A DNA stretch of 64,000 bases from JADLHS01 sp044225555 (GTDB taxonomy: Bacteria; Verrucomicrobiota; Verrucomicrobiia; Limisphaerales; JADLHS01), in NCBI GenBank assembly GCA_044225555.1, contig JBGAIM010000002.1:462984-526983 (forward strand), given 5' to 3'. Under the pieces are notes generated by a model. That model was given only the letters and a program-made list of their open reading frames with translations, had not been told where the DNA came from and ran no database searches. How positions within the stretch are numbered: position 1 is the stretch's first letter; every line of letters begins with the position of its first letter. The position numbers and the translations under genes are program-made. Shown here one piece after another: positions 8,216-16,328 of this stretch.

Positions 8216-8281
8216 TAATGTGGAGTTGGCGCGCGATTTGCCATGCCAGAGGGAGCGAAATGGCCCTGGAACTCCACATTA
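8216..8281. repeat. 12-bp perfect inverted repeat with 42-base spacer
   Basis: TAATGTGGAGTT (8216-8227) is mirrored exactly by AACTCCACATTA (8270-8281), with further weaker pairing inside. It lies 11 bases outside the end of the recombinase remnant, so it probably marks the end or a recombination site of that element. It could also act as a transcription terminator for the RHS array. Confidence 0.75.
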
Positions 8282-8292
8282 TTACCTGGGAT

Positions 8293-8520
8293 TCAGAGGC
8301 TCTCTAGCCATCGGATGAGATTGTGATTCGTGCGCCACTTGCTCAGAGGTCGATGCCCCTTGAGGATCGGTTTGGCCTTTGCCAAGGCTGCACGTTTTGT
8401 TTCGACATCAACGGCCAGGTATTTGCCGGTGGTGTTTATGCTGGCGTGGCCCAACCAGTTGGCAATGGTGGCGATATCAACTCCCGAGCGCAGCAGGTGT
8501 ATGGCGGTACTCGAGCTGCG
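8293..8520 (-). pseudogene. C-terminal remnant of a tyrosine recombinase
   Basis: Read on the minus strand without a start codon, this stretch gives the end of a phage-type integrase: HLLRSGVDIATIANWLGH, then SINTTGKYLAVD with the catalytic Tyr, then a basic tail ending at a stop at 8293-8295. The first catalytic Arg and the usual HxLRH box are missing. At about 8500-8520 the match stops and the zinc-ribbon pseudogene overlaps in another frame, so the two were joined out of frame by a deletion. It cannot be active. Confidence 0.75.
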
Positions 8521-8935
8521 TGCTTTGGGGCGGGGCGCCTCTGCGGCAGAGCCGGGTCCGCACCGAATCCAAACCCCGTTTCAATTTCCTTTGCAGGCGA
8601 TAAAGCGTTTCCAGTGCAAAGGGCAGCCGCACTGTTTCGGCCGCGGCCTTCAGCGAAAATCCCGCCAACAGCTTCACCAGGCACTGCCATACCAGCGAGG
8701 CCGTCATCGTGTGCCGCGGTAAAACCTCCGCCAGCAACAGGGAAAAGGTTCGCCCACAACCGCCGCGCTGCCCGCGATTGGAACAAAACACCCGCTGGCC
8801 CCGGCAAGTTTCTCCGTCAGCGGCGGTGGGATCATTGCCCAACGAACGGCTGTGCCGGTTCAGCGCGCCGCGACAGCCGCAATGCGGACAAAGCGACTGC
8901 TTGAGGGAAAAAGCTTGGTCTTCAACTCCTGCGCG
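8477..8935 (-). pseudogene. Zinc-ribbon (DUF6431-like) transposon protein remnant
   Basis: The minus-strand frame has no good start codon between the stop at 8936-8938 and the first motif. It encodes a zinc ribbon (LCPHCGCRGALNRH, later VFCSNRGQRGGCGRTFSLLL) followed by a helical part (LVWQCLVKLLAGFSLKAAAE). This resembles the DUF6431/IS-associated zinc-ribbon proteins found ahead of tyrosine recombinases. The frame runs out at 8477, inside the recombinase remnant. The start and C terminus both look lost. An ATG at 8842 lies inside the zinc ribbon and would give a 121-residue product without the first Cys pair. Confidence 0.6.
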
Positions 8936-8938
8936 TCA

Positions 8939-10195
8939 CGCACGAAATGAAATGGCAAATGAAACATCCGCCCTTGCTGCCCGAACCGGAAATGGTTCGT
9001 CGAGCTTTTTTGCACGGCACTTCCTGACGGCGGGACTCGGTTGAATAGGATTTAGAAAAAAGGAAGGACGGCGCTGACGGCACTTCATCCACATTGAGAT
9101 CGTAAACTCGCCCGGAATTACGATTTCAATTCGACCCAAACACGGCACTTCTTACGACGGCACTGCGGCACTTAACAAACAGGATCCCGATCAGGTTTCG
9201 ATACGGCTGATAGACAGTTCATGTTAACCAGGCAAACGGCCAAACCGCGCGCATTTTTTTTGCGAGGCAGTCCAGATGATTGGACAAAGAGCGAAAGGAG
9301 CAACCTGGCTTTCGGAATGGTGATGTTACCAATCCAGCAACAGAGCACGGTGACGCCGGCAGCGGCACAAGGGCGACACCTCGCGGGCACCCGGCGGTCA
9401 CCATTTCTCCAGGACTGACTGACTGACTTAGTACTGACTGACTGACTCTAAATAAAAAAATAAAAAGAGAGAGAAGCAGATTACCGGGACATTCTCCCGA
9501 CATTTCGCCATCGGCAGAAGTAGCATTTTGTAAAAGGAGTGCCGTAAGGCGATTTGATTTCGACACCTCACCAATTCTTCTCCCCGTTAGAGGCGGAGCG
9601 GGTGCTCGCGAATCCATTGACCTACTCACGGGAATCCCAGCCAGGAAACCTGGACGCACGAAAGAAAGACGCTACTGCCGGGAAATCTGCGACCAGACAA
9701 ATAAAGAAGTAAGGTGCGAATACCAGCACTGAAGGGTGTTCGCCGATGAACCGTCGCGCAACTCATTTGCCGAACCCATTGCTCGCCGGAGAAACGAGGC
9801 CAAAGAGGGCGGTCGAGATCAGCGTCGGATTTCGTGATGGTGCGTGATGGTGCGAATGTGCCCGGCGTTGCTCCGTATTTGACCTGTGGCGCGTCCGACC
9901 CTCATTCTGCCACTTCGTTACGCGCTCGGGCAAATCGCCCAACGGCGGCGCGGCGCGCAACGCGGGCGGCGGGGTTTTCATTTCCATGCCCAAGGGCGGG
10001 CGGGGTCCACATCTATCCTTCAGTAATTCCCCTTCGGAAATTCATTTTGAGAGAGGAGGTCCTTTTCTTTCTCCTCCTTTTCAAGAATTTCTTTTCAAGG
10101 CTTTCTGTAAAGAGACTTTCTATTAGAGTGGACGTTGAGTGGACGTTCAGCGGCCACGGACCAGACCGGGAGCGGACAGGACTATTGGGAAGCGG
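8939..10195. other. Gene-poor stretch between the recombinase remnant and the integrative element
   Basis: About 1.25 kb in which I see no convincing gene. All open frames are short, lack recognisable motifs and overlap each other. It contains a GACT simple repeat (9413-9447), an A-rich tract after it, and a direct repeat GAGTGGACGTT-type pair near 10127-10150. It probably is decayed mobile-element DNA and would hold the left end of the element at tRNA-Leu if that end lies within the window. Confidence 0.55.
9413..9447. repeat. GACT tetranucleotide repeat
   Basis: Four GACT units, a TAGTACT spacer and three more GACT units, followed by an A-rich tract. A simple-sequence repeat with no gene attached. 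Confidence 0.85.
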
Positions 10196-11062
10196 TTAAT
10201 TCTGTGCCGGAGGCGTGTTCGGACGCCAGGCGCGCAACGGCGGAGTGCCGGGAGTTGGTTTCGACTCTGACTTGGCCGCCTCGCGCCGTTTCTGTTTGAT
10301 GGCCGTGGTGAGGGCTTGGTCTTGCGCTGATTGGCTGGCGCGGAAGAAGTCAGCATAGGTGCGGCTTTCCAGGACCTTCTTCCGCATCGCCTCGTTGTCG
10401 AGCCGGATTGAGTAATAGGTGATGCGGCGAGCCACCGTGCAATGGGCGAAGAACTTGTTCCGGTGAAGTCGGGCGATCGTATCACGCAACTGGCGCTCGG
10501 TGAGAGGCTGCGCCTTGTCCACACGGCCCGGCAGTTCTGTCTGCAAGATCGCAGCAGTCCGATAGCCTAGTGCGCAACGGCGGATGCGTTCGCGAGTGAT
10601 GATGGCCAATTCCTTGTCGCCGATGGCCGAGTAGATCGCGCACAGCACCGAGAATTCACGGTAAGTGATGCCGTGGCCATCGCGGGCGTCAAACAGCCAA
10701 GCCTTCTTGATTCGCACCCTTGCGTCTTTCCCATGCCGAGCCTCGAAATTGGCAATGTAGTCGCTCAATCGGCTGTGCCGATCAAGGCAGGACGGGAAGT
10801 GCCCGAAGTTGATCCCGACAACTTCGGCGCCATAAAGCGCCGCGCAGTGAAGTGGATTGTTCCACCGCGCGCCGTCCGGCAAATCTTCCCTCATCCTGAA
10901 GCCTATGGAACGCTGTTGCTGCTCTTCGGTCGAAAGTTTTCTCCAGAGTGTTAGACCTGCTTCAATTGTGGCAAAACTGATAATCGCGTCGAACCGCTGG
11001 CGTGCGGACTCACCAAACGAGAGCGCGCAGAGCGGGAACTGAAAATAAGGATTCTCAACCAT
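10196..11062 (-). CDS. Unknown protein of the integrative element, possibly a replication or transfer protein
   Basis: A 288-residue soluble protein that I do not recognise. The middle has a helix-rich segment resembling a winged-helix region (YREFSVLCAIYSAIGDKELA and LTERQLRDTIARLHRNKFF), and the C-terminal 50 residues are basic and Pro-rich. It starts 3 bases after the stop of the excisionase-like gene, so the pair is probably an operon. Excisionase-type genes beside integrases often precede replication initiators in small integrative elements, which is the best guess for this protein. No catalytic motif is visible. Confidence 0.7.
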   Translation of the reverse strand: MVENPYFQFPLCALSFGESARQRFDAIISFATIEAGLTLWRKLSTEEQQQRSIGFRMREDLPDGARWNNPLHCAALYGAEVVGINFGHFPSCLDRHSRLSDYIANFEARHGKDARVRIKKAWLFDARDGHGITYREFSVLCAIYSAIGDKELAIITRERIRRCALGYRTAAILQTELPGRVDKAQPLTERQLRDTIARLHRNKFFAHCTVARRITYYSIRLDNEAMRKKVLESRTYADFFRASQSAQDQALTTAIKQKRREAAKSESKPTPGTPPLRAWRPNTPPAQN

Positions 11063-11065
11063 ACT

Positions 11066-11299
11066 TCACGCGCGGCGGACCTGGCGTTCGGCAAGCCATT
11101 CGTCCACGGGTATGCGAGGGAAGCGCGTCAGCTTGCGGGTCAGTTTGATATGGGGCAGGCCGCGTTTGAGGAGGTTGTCAATCGTGCGGACGGACACGCC
11201 GAGGCGGGCGGCGAGTTCCTTCTTGGACTCGTAATCCTTCGGATTTGCGTGGCCACCGCTTGGTTCTGTAATTTGAAATGTGCTCATAGTGCTTTCCAT
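11066..11299 (-). CDS. Excisionase-like HTH protein 1
   Basis: A 77-residue protein with a MerR/Xis-type DNA-binding fold: SKKELAARLGVSVRTIDNLL, a wing (KRGLPHIKLTRKLTRFP), then the closing helix VDEWLAERQVRR. Proteins of this type bind element ends and steer excision, or control element genes. An internal ATG four codons in is an equally good start. It is paralogous to the gene at 12558-12794, and both precede larger unknown genes. Confidence 0.82.
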   Translation of the reverse strand: MESTMSTFQITEPSGGHANPKDYESKKELAARLGVSVRTIDNLLKRGLPHIKLTRKLTRFPRIPVDEWLAERQVRRA

Positions 11300-11448
11300 G
11301 CAGGCGAGTTCAGCGCGCTGCGTAATGCGTCCATGAGAAGCCGGCTGGTGCGGTTTTGAAAAGGGCAGGGCGGGTCAAGACCGGCAAAAAGGGGGTGGGA
11401 CAGTGAAGATATTTTCAAAACCCCACGCCAGAAGCAAAAAAGGCGCAG

Positions 11449-12510
11449 TCAGGAAGTAGTCGCGCCCGGCTCTGGCGTGTGCCGGGGGAAGGCTGCACGA
11501 ATCCACTTTGCGATGGTGAGGACGTGGCGCTTCACAACGCTGCGGCGGTTCTTGATGACTTTGCCGGAGAATTTTGTGCCGGTGTGTCCGTGCGCCTTGG
11601 CGCGGCGCGGCGCTTTCCCGCGCATGGCGCGCTGGCGCAAGTCTTCGCTGTATCGCTCCGCCAGTGTCGCGAGGTCCGCCGATTTGCGAATGTCCAGGCC
11701 GAGACTTTCGGCTTCAAGAAACCAGCGCCAATCTTCATCCGTGCCCTGATAGGATTTGTGCGTGTCGTAGGTTTTGGTAGGCACAACGAGTTGCGCGGCT
11801 TTGAAGCTGGCGCGGATTTGATCGAGGAAAGTTTCGAGCCGCTTTTCCGAATAACGGCGTTTCGGTATTTTGAAGACCTTGGAAAACTCCGCCATCTCCA
11901 GCAGTTCACCGCCAAACATGAACAAGTAGTGGGCGATGATTCGTGATTCTTTGAGCGGATCACCGGCGGCAAGCTTGGACGCGGCGACACGCAGCAGGTT
12001 GGCGAGTTCGTTGAGGCGTTCGTTGACCTCCTCAAACTCATTCGTCGAGGCATACGCGAGCCGGAACTGCTTCTTGAAATGCTCCGGCGTGAAGTCCCAG
12101 GACTGGCTGACTGTGATTGGCGGCGGCGCGTCCGGCAGCGGTTCGACTTTCGGGAACTCCCGCCAATTCTTGCTCGTGACGGCGGATGGAGAAAAATTCT
12201 CGCGGCAGATGACCGGGCCAAAGTTGAAGTCGTTGTCCATGAGCCAATGGAGCTTTTCAATTTGAAACCTGGCAAGGCGAACCCGTTGCGCGGGTGTCAG
12301 CATCCAGTCCCAAGCGCAACGCGGTGTATGATGTTCCATGTCGTGGTAATCCGGCGACAGCGCGTGGGTTTGCCGAAAGACTTCCGATTGCAGCCACCGG
12401 CGAGACAACTTTTGGAACTCCTCGTTCCGACGGAGCAATTCCCAATGTCCAGCAACGACCTTTTCCTGGTTCGTCACTTCACAGTTCGGATTGTAGGTGT
12501 CAGCCATCAT
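11449..12510 (-). CDS. Unknown protein of the integrative element
   Basis: A 353-residue protein with no signal peptide or membrane segment. The N-terminal half is aromatic-rich (WELLRRNEEFQKLSRRWLQ; CAWDWMLTPAQRVRLARFQ), the middle is helical, and the C-terminal 60 residues are strongly basic (KAPRRAKAHGHTGTKFSGK), suggesting nucleic-acid binding. I do not recognise the family. It lies 47 bases behind the second excisionase-like gene, repeating the HTH-plus-large-protein arrangement seen at 10196-11299, although the two large proteins are not visibly similar. Confidence 0.68.
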   Translation of the reverse strand: MMADTYNPNCEVTNQEKVVAGHWELLRRNEEFQKLSRRWLQSEVFRQTHALSPDYHDMEHHTPRCAWDWMLTPAQRVRLARFQIEKLHWLMDNDFNFGPVICRENFSPSAVTSKNWREFPKVEPLPDAPPPITVSQSWDFTPEHFKKQFRLAYASTNEFEEVNERLNELANLLRVAASKLAAGDPLKESRIIAHYLFMFGGELLEMAEFSKVFKIPKRRYSEKRLETFLDQIRASFKAAQLVVPTKTYDTHKSYQGTDEDWRWFLEAESLGLDIRKSADLATLAERYSEDLRQRAMRGKAPRRAKAHGHTGTKFSGKVIKNRRSVVKRHVLTIAKWIRAAFPRHTPEPGATTS

Positions 12511-12557
12511 TCCGGTTCAATTGAATCGTGCGATGTTATCCGTGCGGCTTGCTGTAT

Positions 12558-12794
12558 TCAATCGTGCTTGCCATTTTCCAATCCACACGCTTGGACGCGG
12601 AAATTGCGGGCGAGGAAGGCGTCCACTTCGGCCTTAGGGAAGCGGACGATTTTCGACGTGAGTCTGATGAAGGGCAGGCGGCGCTGGCGCATGAGGTTAT
12701 CAATCGTCCGCCGACTGACGTTCAAGCGTCGGGCAACCTGCGACTTGGTTTCGTAATCCGGCGCTGCGGCAAATTGATTCGGCTCTGGACTCAT
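12558..12794 (-). CDS. Excisionase-like HTH protein 2
   Basis: A 78-residue protein when started at the ATG at 12794; a longer frame reaches 12857 but adds residues not seen in the paralogue. The fold is the same as in the 11066-11299 protein: TKSQVARRLNVSRRTIDNLM, wing (RQRRLPFIRLTSKIVRFP), closing helix VDAFLARN. Two diverged copies in one small element suggest separate roles, for instance excision and gene control. Confidence 0.82.
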   Translation of the reverse strand: MSPEPNQFAAAPDYETKSQVARRLNVSRRTIDNLMRQRRLPFIRLTSKIVRFPKAEVDAFLARNFRVQACGLENGKHD

Positions 12795-13334
12795 GGCGAC
12801 AATCGTTTTCGGAACCCCTTGCCATGGATTTGCCGGGTGAAGATGTATCACATACACCAGATGCTTGCACCCGATGACGCCAAAGGTTCACGCGCGGAAT
12901 CCTAGAAGCCAAATCCCGGAGGCGGCGGGCGGGTCAATTTGGAGCGCAGAAGGGTGACAGGGCGAGCAAGAGATTGACGCGACCGCCGCCGACCCACCAT
13001 CGAACCGGATTCCGCGCGTCATGTCCCCGGGCTGAACGCGGACACGGCCTGACCGTGGACATTGCGCGACTGCGGACTGATTGCGGACACGGAATTTTCG
13101 CGGACGGGGACAGTTCCCGGACGCGGCTGCGGTCATGGTCACGGACTGACTGCGGGCCGGACGCGGGCGCGGACTGGCCACGGCCATGTCCTTCGTGATG
13201 AGTTATTGCGCGGAGATTCCGCGTCCAAACCCCCAGCCATTTCGCGGACACAAAAACCTTAGTTTGCTAAGGAGTAAGGCGTGCCTTGGGTAAAACTGCT
13301 GGATCTGCGACGGTTGGTTGTGAACGTCGCGGCA
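12795..13334. other. Intergenic region with CGGAC repeat field
   Basis: About 540 bases without a convincing gene, between the integrase stop and the excisionase-like gene. The half nearer the integrase is filled by the CGGAC repeat cluster. It could hold the integrase or excisionase arm sites or an origin of the excised circle. Confidence 0.55.
13039..13249 (+). repeat. Nine CGGAC motifs in a degenerate iteron-like cluster
   Basis: CGGAC occurs at 13039, 13073, 13084, 13101, 13118, 13142, 13158, 13170 and 13245, mostly in the contexts GCGGACACGG, GCGGACTGA or CGGACGCGG. Spacings are about 11-34 bases apart from the last. Such fields serve as binding sites for replication initiators or Xis/Int arm domains in mobile elements; the role here is inferred. 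Confidence 0.6.
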
Positions 13335-14708
13335 TCATCCGTTGGCAGCGATTTGCAACGGGACGACGTTCCCGGCCTGCATGGGCGGCATGATGGAGAA
13401 CCAAGCCTTCGCTTCGGCATCGGTCGCCAGTGCACGGTAGTTGGAGAAGATGACTTGAGGCGAGTTGCCACACTCCAGTGCCACGGCAGGCACGTCTTTA
13501 AGAGTTGCCACGCGATATGAGATGTAGGAATGGCGGAAACCGTTGCGCTTCCACGCTACCTTGGCCCGTGCCGCCGCGCGCTCAAAACGATTGCCCAAGG
13601 CGTTGCCGACATTGTGGAGTTCTTCTTCGCAGGGATTTATTGAACCGAACCGTTTGGCGTGGGGAGTGAGCCAAGCAGCGAGGTTGTCACTGATGGGCAC
13701 CAACCGACGCGCGGCGGTCTTGGCATTTTCCGCCCCGACGATGATCAGCTTTTCGGACAACCGCACTTCGCGCCAGTCCAGCCGCGAAACTTCGGCCAGC
13801 CGCAAACCCGCAAACGCAGCAATGGTCAATGCCGGAGCAATGACGGCGTCTGCTGCCGCGAGGATGGCGCGCATTTCATCAGGTGTGTAGATGCCGATGG
13901 GAGCATGTTGTTTTTTGGGCGTGGAGATTTCCGACAATTCCAGTGCAAGGTCGGCGGTCACATATTTCTGTCGGCGGGCGAAATTGAACAGGCTGACGAT
14001 CTGCCGAAGCATGTTTTCCTTGGTGCGGGCAGCGGTGTCTTTCTTCGTCTTTTGGTTCTTCAATCCGTAAATCCATTGTTGAACCAGTGGCGCGCTGACG
14101 GCGATTATTGGTAACACAAAAGCCTTGGAGAATTGACCGAGCCGAATTTCGAGGTCGTTCACATGGATTGCCGAGCAACCCGCGCTCCGCCTGTCGGCGA
14201 TAAATTCATCGACGACTTCGGACACGGTCTTGCGCGGCATGTTGGCCGGATGCTTCTGGTTATAGAACTGCACGGTTTCGGCGAGGGTCACTCCTGCTCG
14301 CAGACCCGCCCGCGCTGTGGCGTAGTCGCGCACGATCTCCACAAGCCGGGGAACGCTGGCGTTGCCGATGCCTTCATTGCTCGCCAGCAACACGAGGGCT
14401 TGTTCCAGGGTAACGCGATCTGCGGCGCTCAACGCGGCTGCTCCAAGGGCGCCCTGCGCTTTCTGTTCTGCGATACGCACTGCCTCCGCGCTGGCCTTGC
14501 CGAAGTCCATGAAGCGACGAAGCTGACGCTTTCCGCTGGCGTAGTAACTCAACAGGAAGGTAGGAAAATTCTCACCGCGAACATTGCCTTTGTTTTTGTA
14601 GATTTTAACCGCGACATCGCCGTTGCGAATGACGTGCGGCCAGGACTTCGGAAGGCGAGCAGGCTTTGATTCGGGTGAGAGCGAAAGGGGAGCGGGTTTC
14701 GATTTCAT
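13335..14708 (-). CDS. Tyrosine-recombinase integrase
   Basis: A 457-residue site-specific recombinase. Residues 160-260 form the SAM-like core-binding domain, and the catalytic domain follows: R303 (AGLRLAEVSRLDW), probable Lys near residue 330, RH at 392-393 (GFRHSYISYR) and the nucleophile Y424 (FSNYRAL). The usual second His of LGH is replaced by Asn (CGNSPQVIF), a substitution I recall as common in planctomycete and verrucomicrobial integrases. Its 5' end faces the 3' end of tRNA-Leu only 64 bases away, the classic layout of an element inserted into a tRNA gene. The enzyme looks intact. Confidence 0.92.
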   Translation of the reverse strand: MKSKPAPLSLSPESKPARLPKSWPHVIRNGDVAVKIYKNKGNVRGENFPTFLLSYYASGKRQLRRFMDFGKASAEAVRIAEQKAQGALGAAALSAADRVTLEQALVLLASNEGIGNASVPRLVEIVRDYATARAGLRAGVTLAETVQFYNQKHPANMPRKTVSEVVDEFIADRRSAGCSAIHVNDLEIRLGQFSKAFVLPIIAVSAPLVQQWIYGLKNQKTKKDTAARTKENMLRQIVSLFNFARRQKYVTADLALELSEISTPKKQHAPIGIYTPDEMRAILAAADAVIAPALTIAAFAGLRLAEVSRLDWREVRLSEKLIIVGAENAKTAARRLVPISDNLAAWLTPHAKRFGSINPCEEELHNVGNALGNRFERAAARAKVAWKRNGFRHSYISYRVATLKDVPAVALECGNSPQVIFSNYRALATDAEAKAWFSIMPPMQAGNVVPLQIAANG

Positions 14709-14772
14709 GTGTCAAAGTGTAACAACACTGTAACAACATGTCAACGTATTCAGCGTAAGTCGTTGAATTATA

Positions 14773-14859
14773 TGGTGCCAGCGGAGGGGGTCGAACCCAC
14801 ACACTCTTTCGAGTACCAGATTTTGAGTCTAGCGCGTCTGCCAATTCCGCCACGCTGGC
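14773..14859 (-). tRNA. tRNA-Leu (anticodon CAA)
   Basis: An 87-base class II tRNA with encoded CCA. The acceptor stem is GCCAGCG/CGCTGGC, the anticodon stem CTAGA/TCTGG encloses the loop CTCAAAA (anticodon CAA, reading UUG), the variable arm is long (TACTCGAAAGAGTGT), and the T loop is TTCGACC. Its 3' end points to the integrase gene and is the probable attachment site. Confidence 0.95.
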
Positions 14860-15027
14860 CACCGCGCCCAATATATTTTGCCCAGCCACGAAGTAAATAA
14901 AGTTTTCCAGCCTCGATGGCACTTCATGTTGCCCCGAGGAACACCCGGAACCCCGTCATTGTTGCGGCCTGGCTGCCATCCAGAACCTGCTATTGACGCA
15001 TGAAAGGTTCAGGCGCAAAGTCGGGTC

Positions 15028-16281
15028 ATGAGCACGCGCGCGATAGAATTCCGGCGTCGCCAACCACCCTTGGGGTTGCTGATGGTGCTGCTGTTCCTGA
15101 ACCTGCCAACCCTGGGCTTCGCCCAATTCACTTGGACGACCAATGAGGACACCATCACCATCACGGGCTACACCGGCTCTGGTGGCAACGTGACGATTCC
15201 CAGCGTCATTACTGGTCTGCCGGTCACGGCAATCGGGGCGAACGCGTTCTGGGGGCGGACGAATGTGACTGATGTCACCCTTCCCAACAGCATTACCCTT
15301 GTTGCCTATGGTGGGTTCTCTTATTGCGGGAACTTGACCAACGTGAACCTCGGCGCAGGTGTCCTCGAGATTCAGACTCATGCATTCGGCTCGTGCTCCA
15401 ATCTGACGAGCATTGCGATCCCTGCCAGCACAATCAGCATCGATTTGAATGCGTTCGAAAGCAGTACTCGCCTGTCTGAAATCAACGTTGCCACGCTGAA
15501 CAGTGATTACAGCAGCTTGGACGGCGTGTTGTTCGACAAAAGCCAGGCCACGCTCATCCTCTATCCCGAGGGTAAGTTCGTTCCAAATTACATCGTGCCG
15601 ACTGGAGTTACTAACATTGGCCCACGTGCGTTCTCCCTTCGCGCTAATCTGACCGGCATCACCCTCCCGGAAACCCTCACGAGTGTGGGCGATTGGGCGT
15701 TTAGAGGGTGTGGTCTGACGCGCCTTGTGTTGCCGAATAGCCTCACCAACATCCAGGACGCGAGCTATATCTCAATCGGCGGTCCTTTCGGCGTTTTCAA
15801 TTGGTGCACCAGCCTGACCAACGTCATCTTTGGAAAAGACCTCGCCTACCTCGGGACAGGTGCGTTCACCTTTTGTGAAAACCTGACCGCCGTGTTTTTC
15901 CAAGGCAACGCGCCGGCAACCGCGGGAACCAATGGGGGGCCAATACCGGGACCTTGGATTTTCCTGAACGCTCCCTTGGTGACCGTCTATTATTTGCCGG
16001 GGACTACCGGCTGGGAACCGACCTTTAGCCAGCGTTCCACGATGCTTTGGAATCCGCAGATTCAGACCAGCGATGGTAGCTTCGGAGTGGGACCAACCGG
16101 CTTTGGGTTTAATGTCGTTGGCACGCCTGACATTCCAATCGTGATCGAGGCGGGCACTGACTTGGCGGCGCAGTCGTGGGTTCCCCAGCAAAGCTGCACA
16201 CTCACGAACGGACTGATCCATTTCAACGATGCCCAGTGGGCTAATTTTCCCAGTCGTTACTACCGCGTTCGTTCGCCGTGA
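15028..16281 (+). CDS. Secreted BspA-type leucine-rich-repeat protein
   Basis: A 417-residue protein with a signal peptide (residues 1-32, ending LGFAQ) followed by BspA/LRR_5 repeats to about residue 300. The repeat signature recurs: AIGANAFWG, IQTHAFGSCSNLTSI, IGPRAFSLRANLTGI and LGTGAFTFCENLTAV. The last 80 residues form a beta-rich end of the kind that closes many verrucomicrobial surface proteins (VIEAGTDLAAQSWVPQQ, ending YYRVRSP). Such proteins bind other proteins or surfaces; no enzyme motif is present. It stands alone on the plus strand just outside the integrative element. Confidence 0.85.
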   Translation: MSTRAIEFRRRQPPLGLLMVLLFLNLPTLGFAQFTWTTNEDTITITGYTGSGGNVTIPSVITGLPVTAIGANAFWGRTNVTDVTLPNSITLVAYGGFSYCGNLTNVNLGAGVLEIQTHAFGSCSNLTSIAIPASTISIDLNAFESSTRLSEINVATLNSDYSSLDGVLFDKSQATLILYPEGKFVPNYIVPTGVTNIGPRAFSLRANLTGITLPETLTSVGDWAFRGCGLTRLVLPNSLTNIQDASYISIGGPFGVFNWCTSLTNVIFGKDLAYLGTGAFTFCENLTAVFFQGNAPATAGTNGGPIPGPWIFLNAPLVTVYYLPGTTGWEPTFSQRSTMLWNPQIQTSDGSFGVGPTGFGFNVVGTPDIPIVIEAGTDLAAQSWVPQQSCTLTNGLIHFNDAQWANFPSRYYRVRSP

Positions 16282-16328
16282 AGTCTGACAAGCCTTGGGC
16301 CACGAAGTCGCGTCGAGTATTCTCACCA

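Noticed and set aside
8216..8281. Integron attC-like site in the inverted repeat before the recombinase remnant
   Set aside because: The typical attC core ends (GTTRRRY/RYYYAAC) with paired inner boxes are not clear, and the adjacent recombinase lacks the features needed to call it an integron integrase.
8323..9044. Several overlapping plus-strand frames
   Set aside because: The opposite strand carries the zinc-ribbon and recombinase remnants with recognisable motifs; the plus-strand frames have none.
9413..9447. CRISPR-like or functional repeat array from the GACT units
   Set aside because: The unit is four bases with no spacers; it is simple-sequence DNA. No CRISPR array or cas gene is present in the window.
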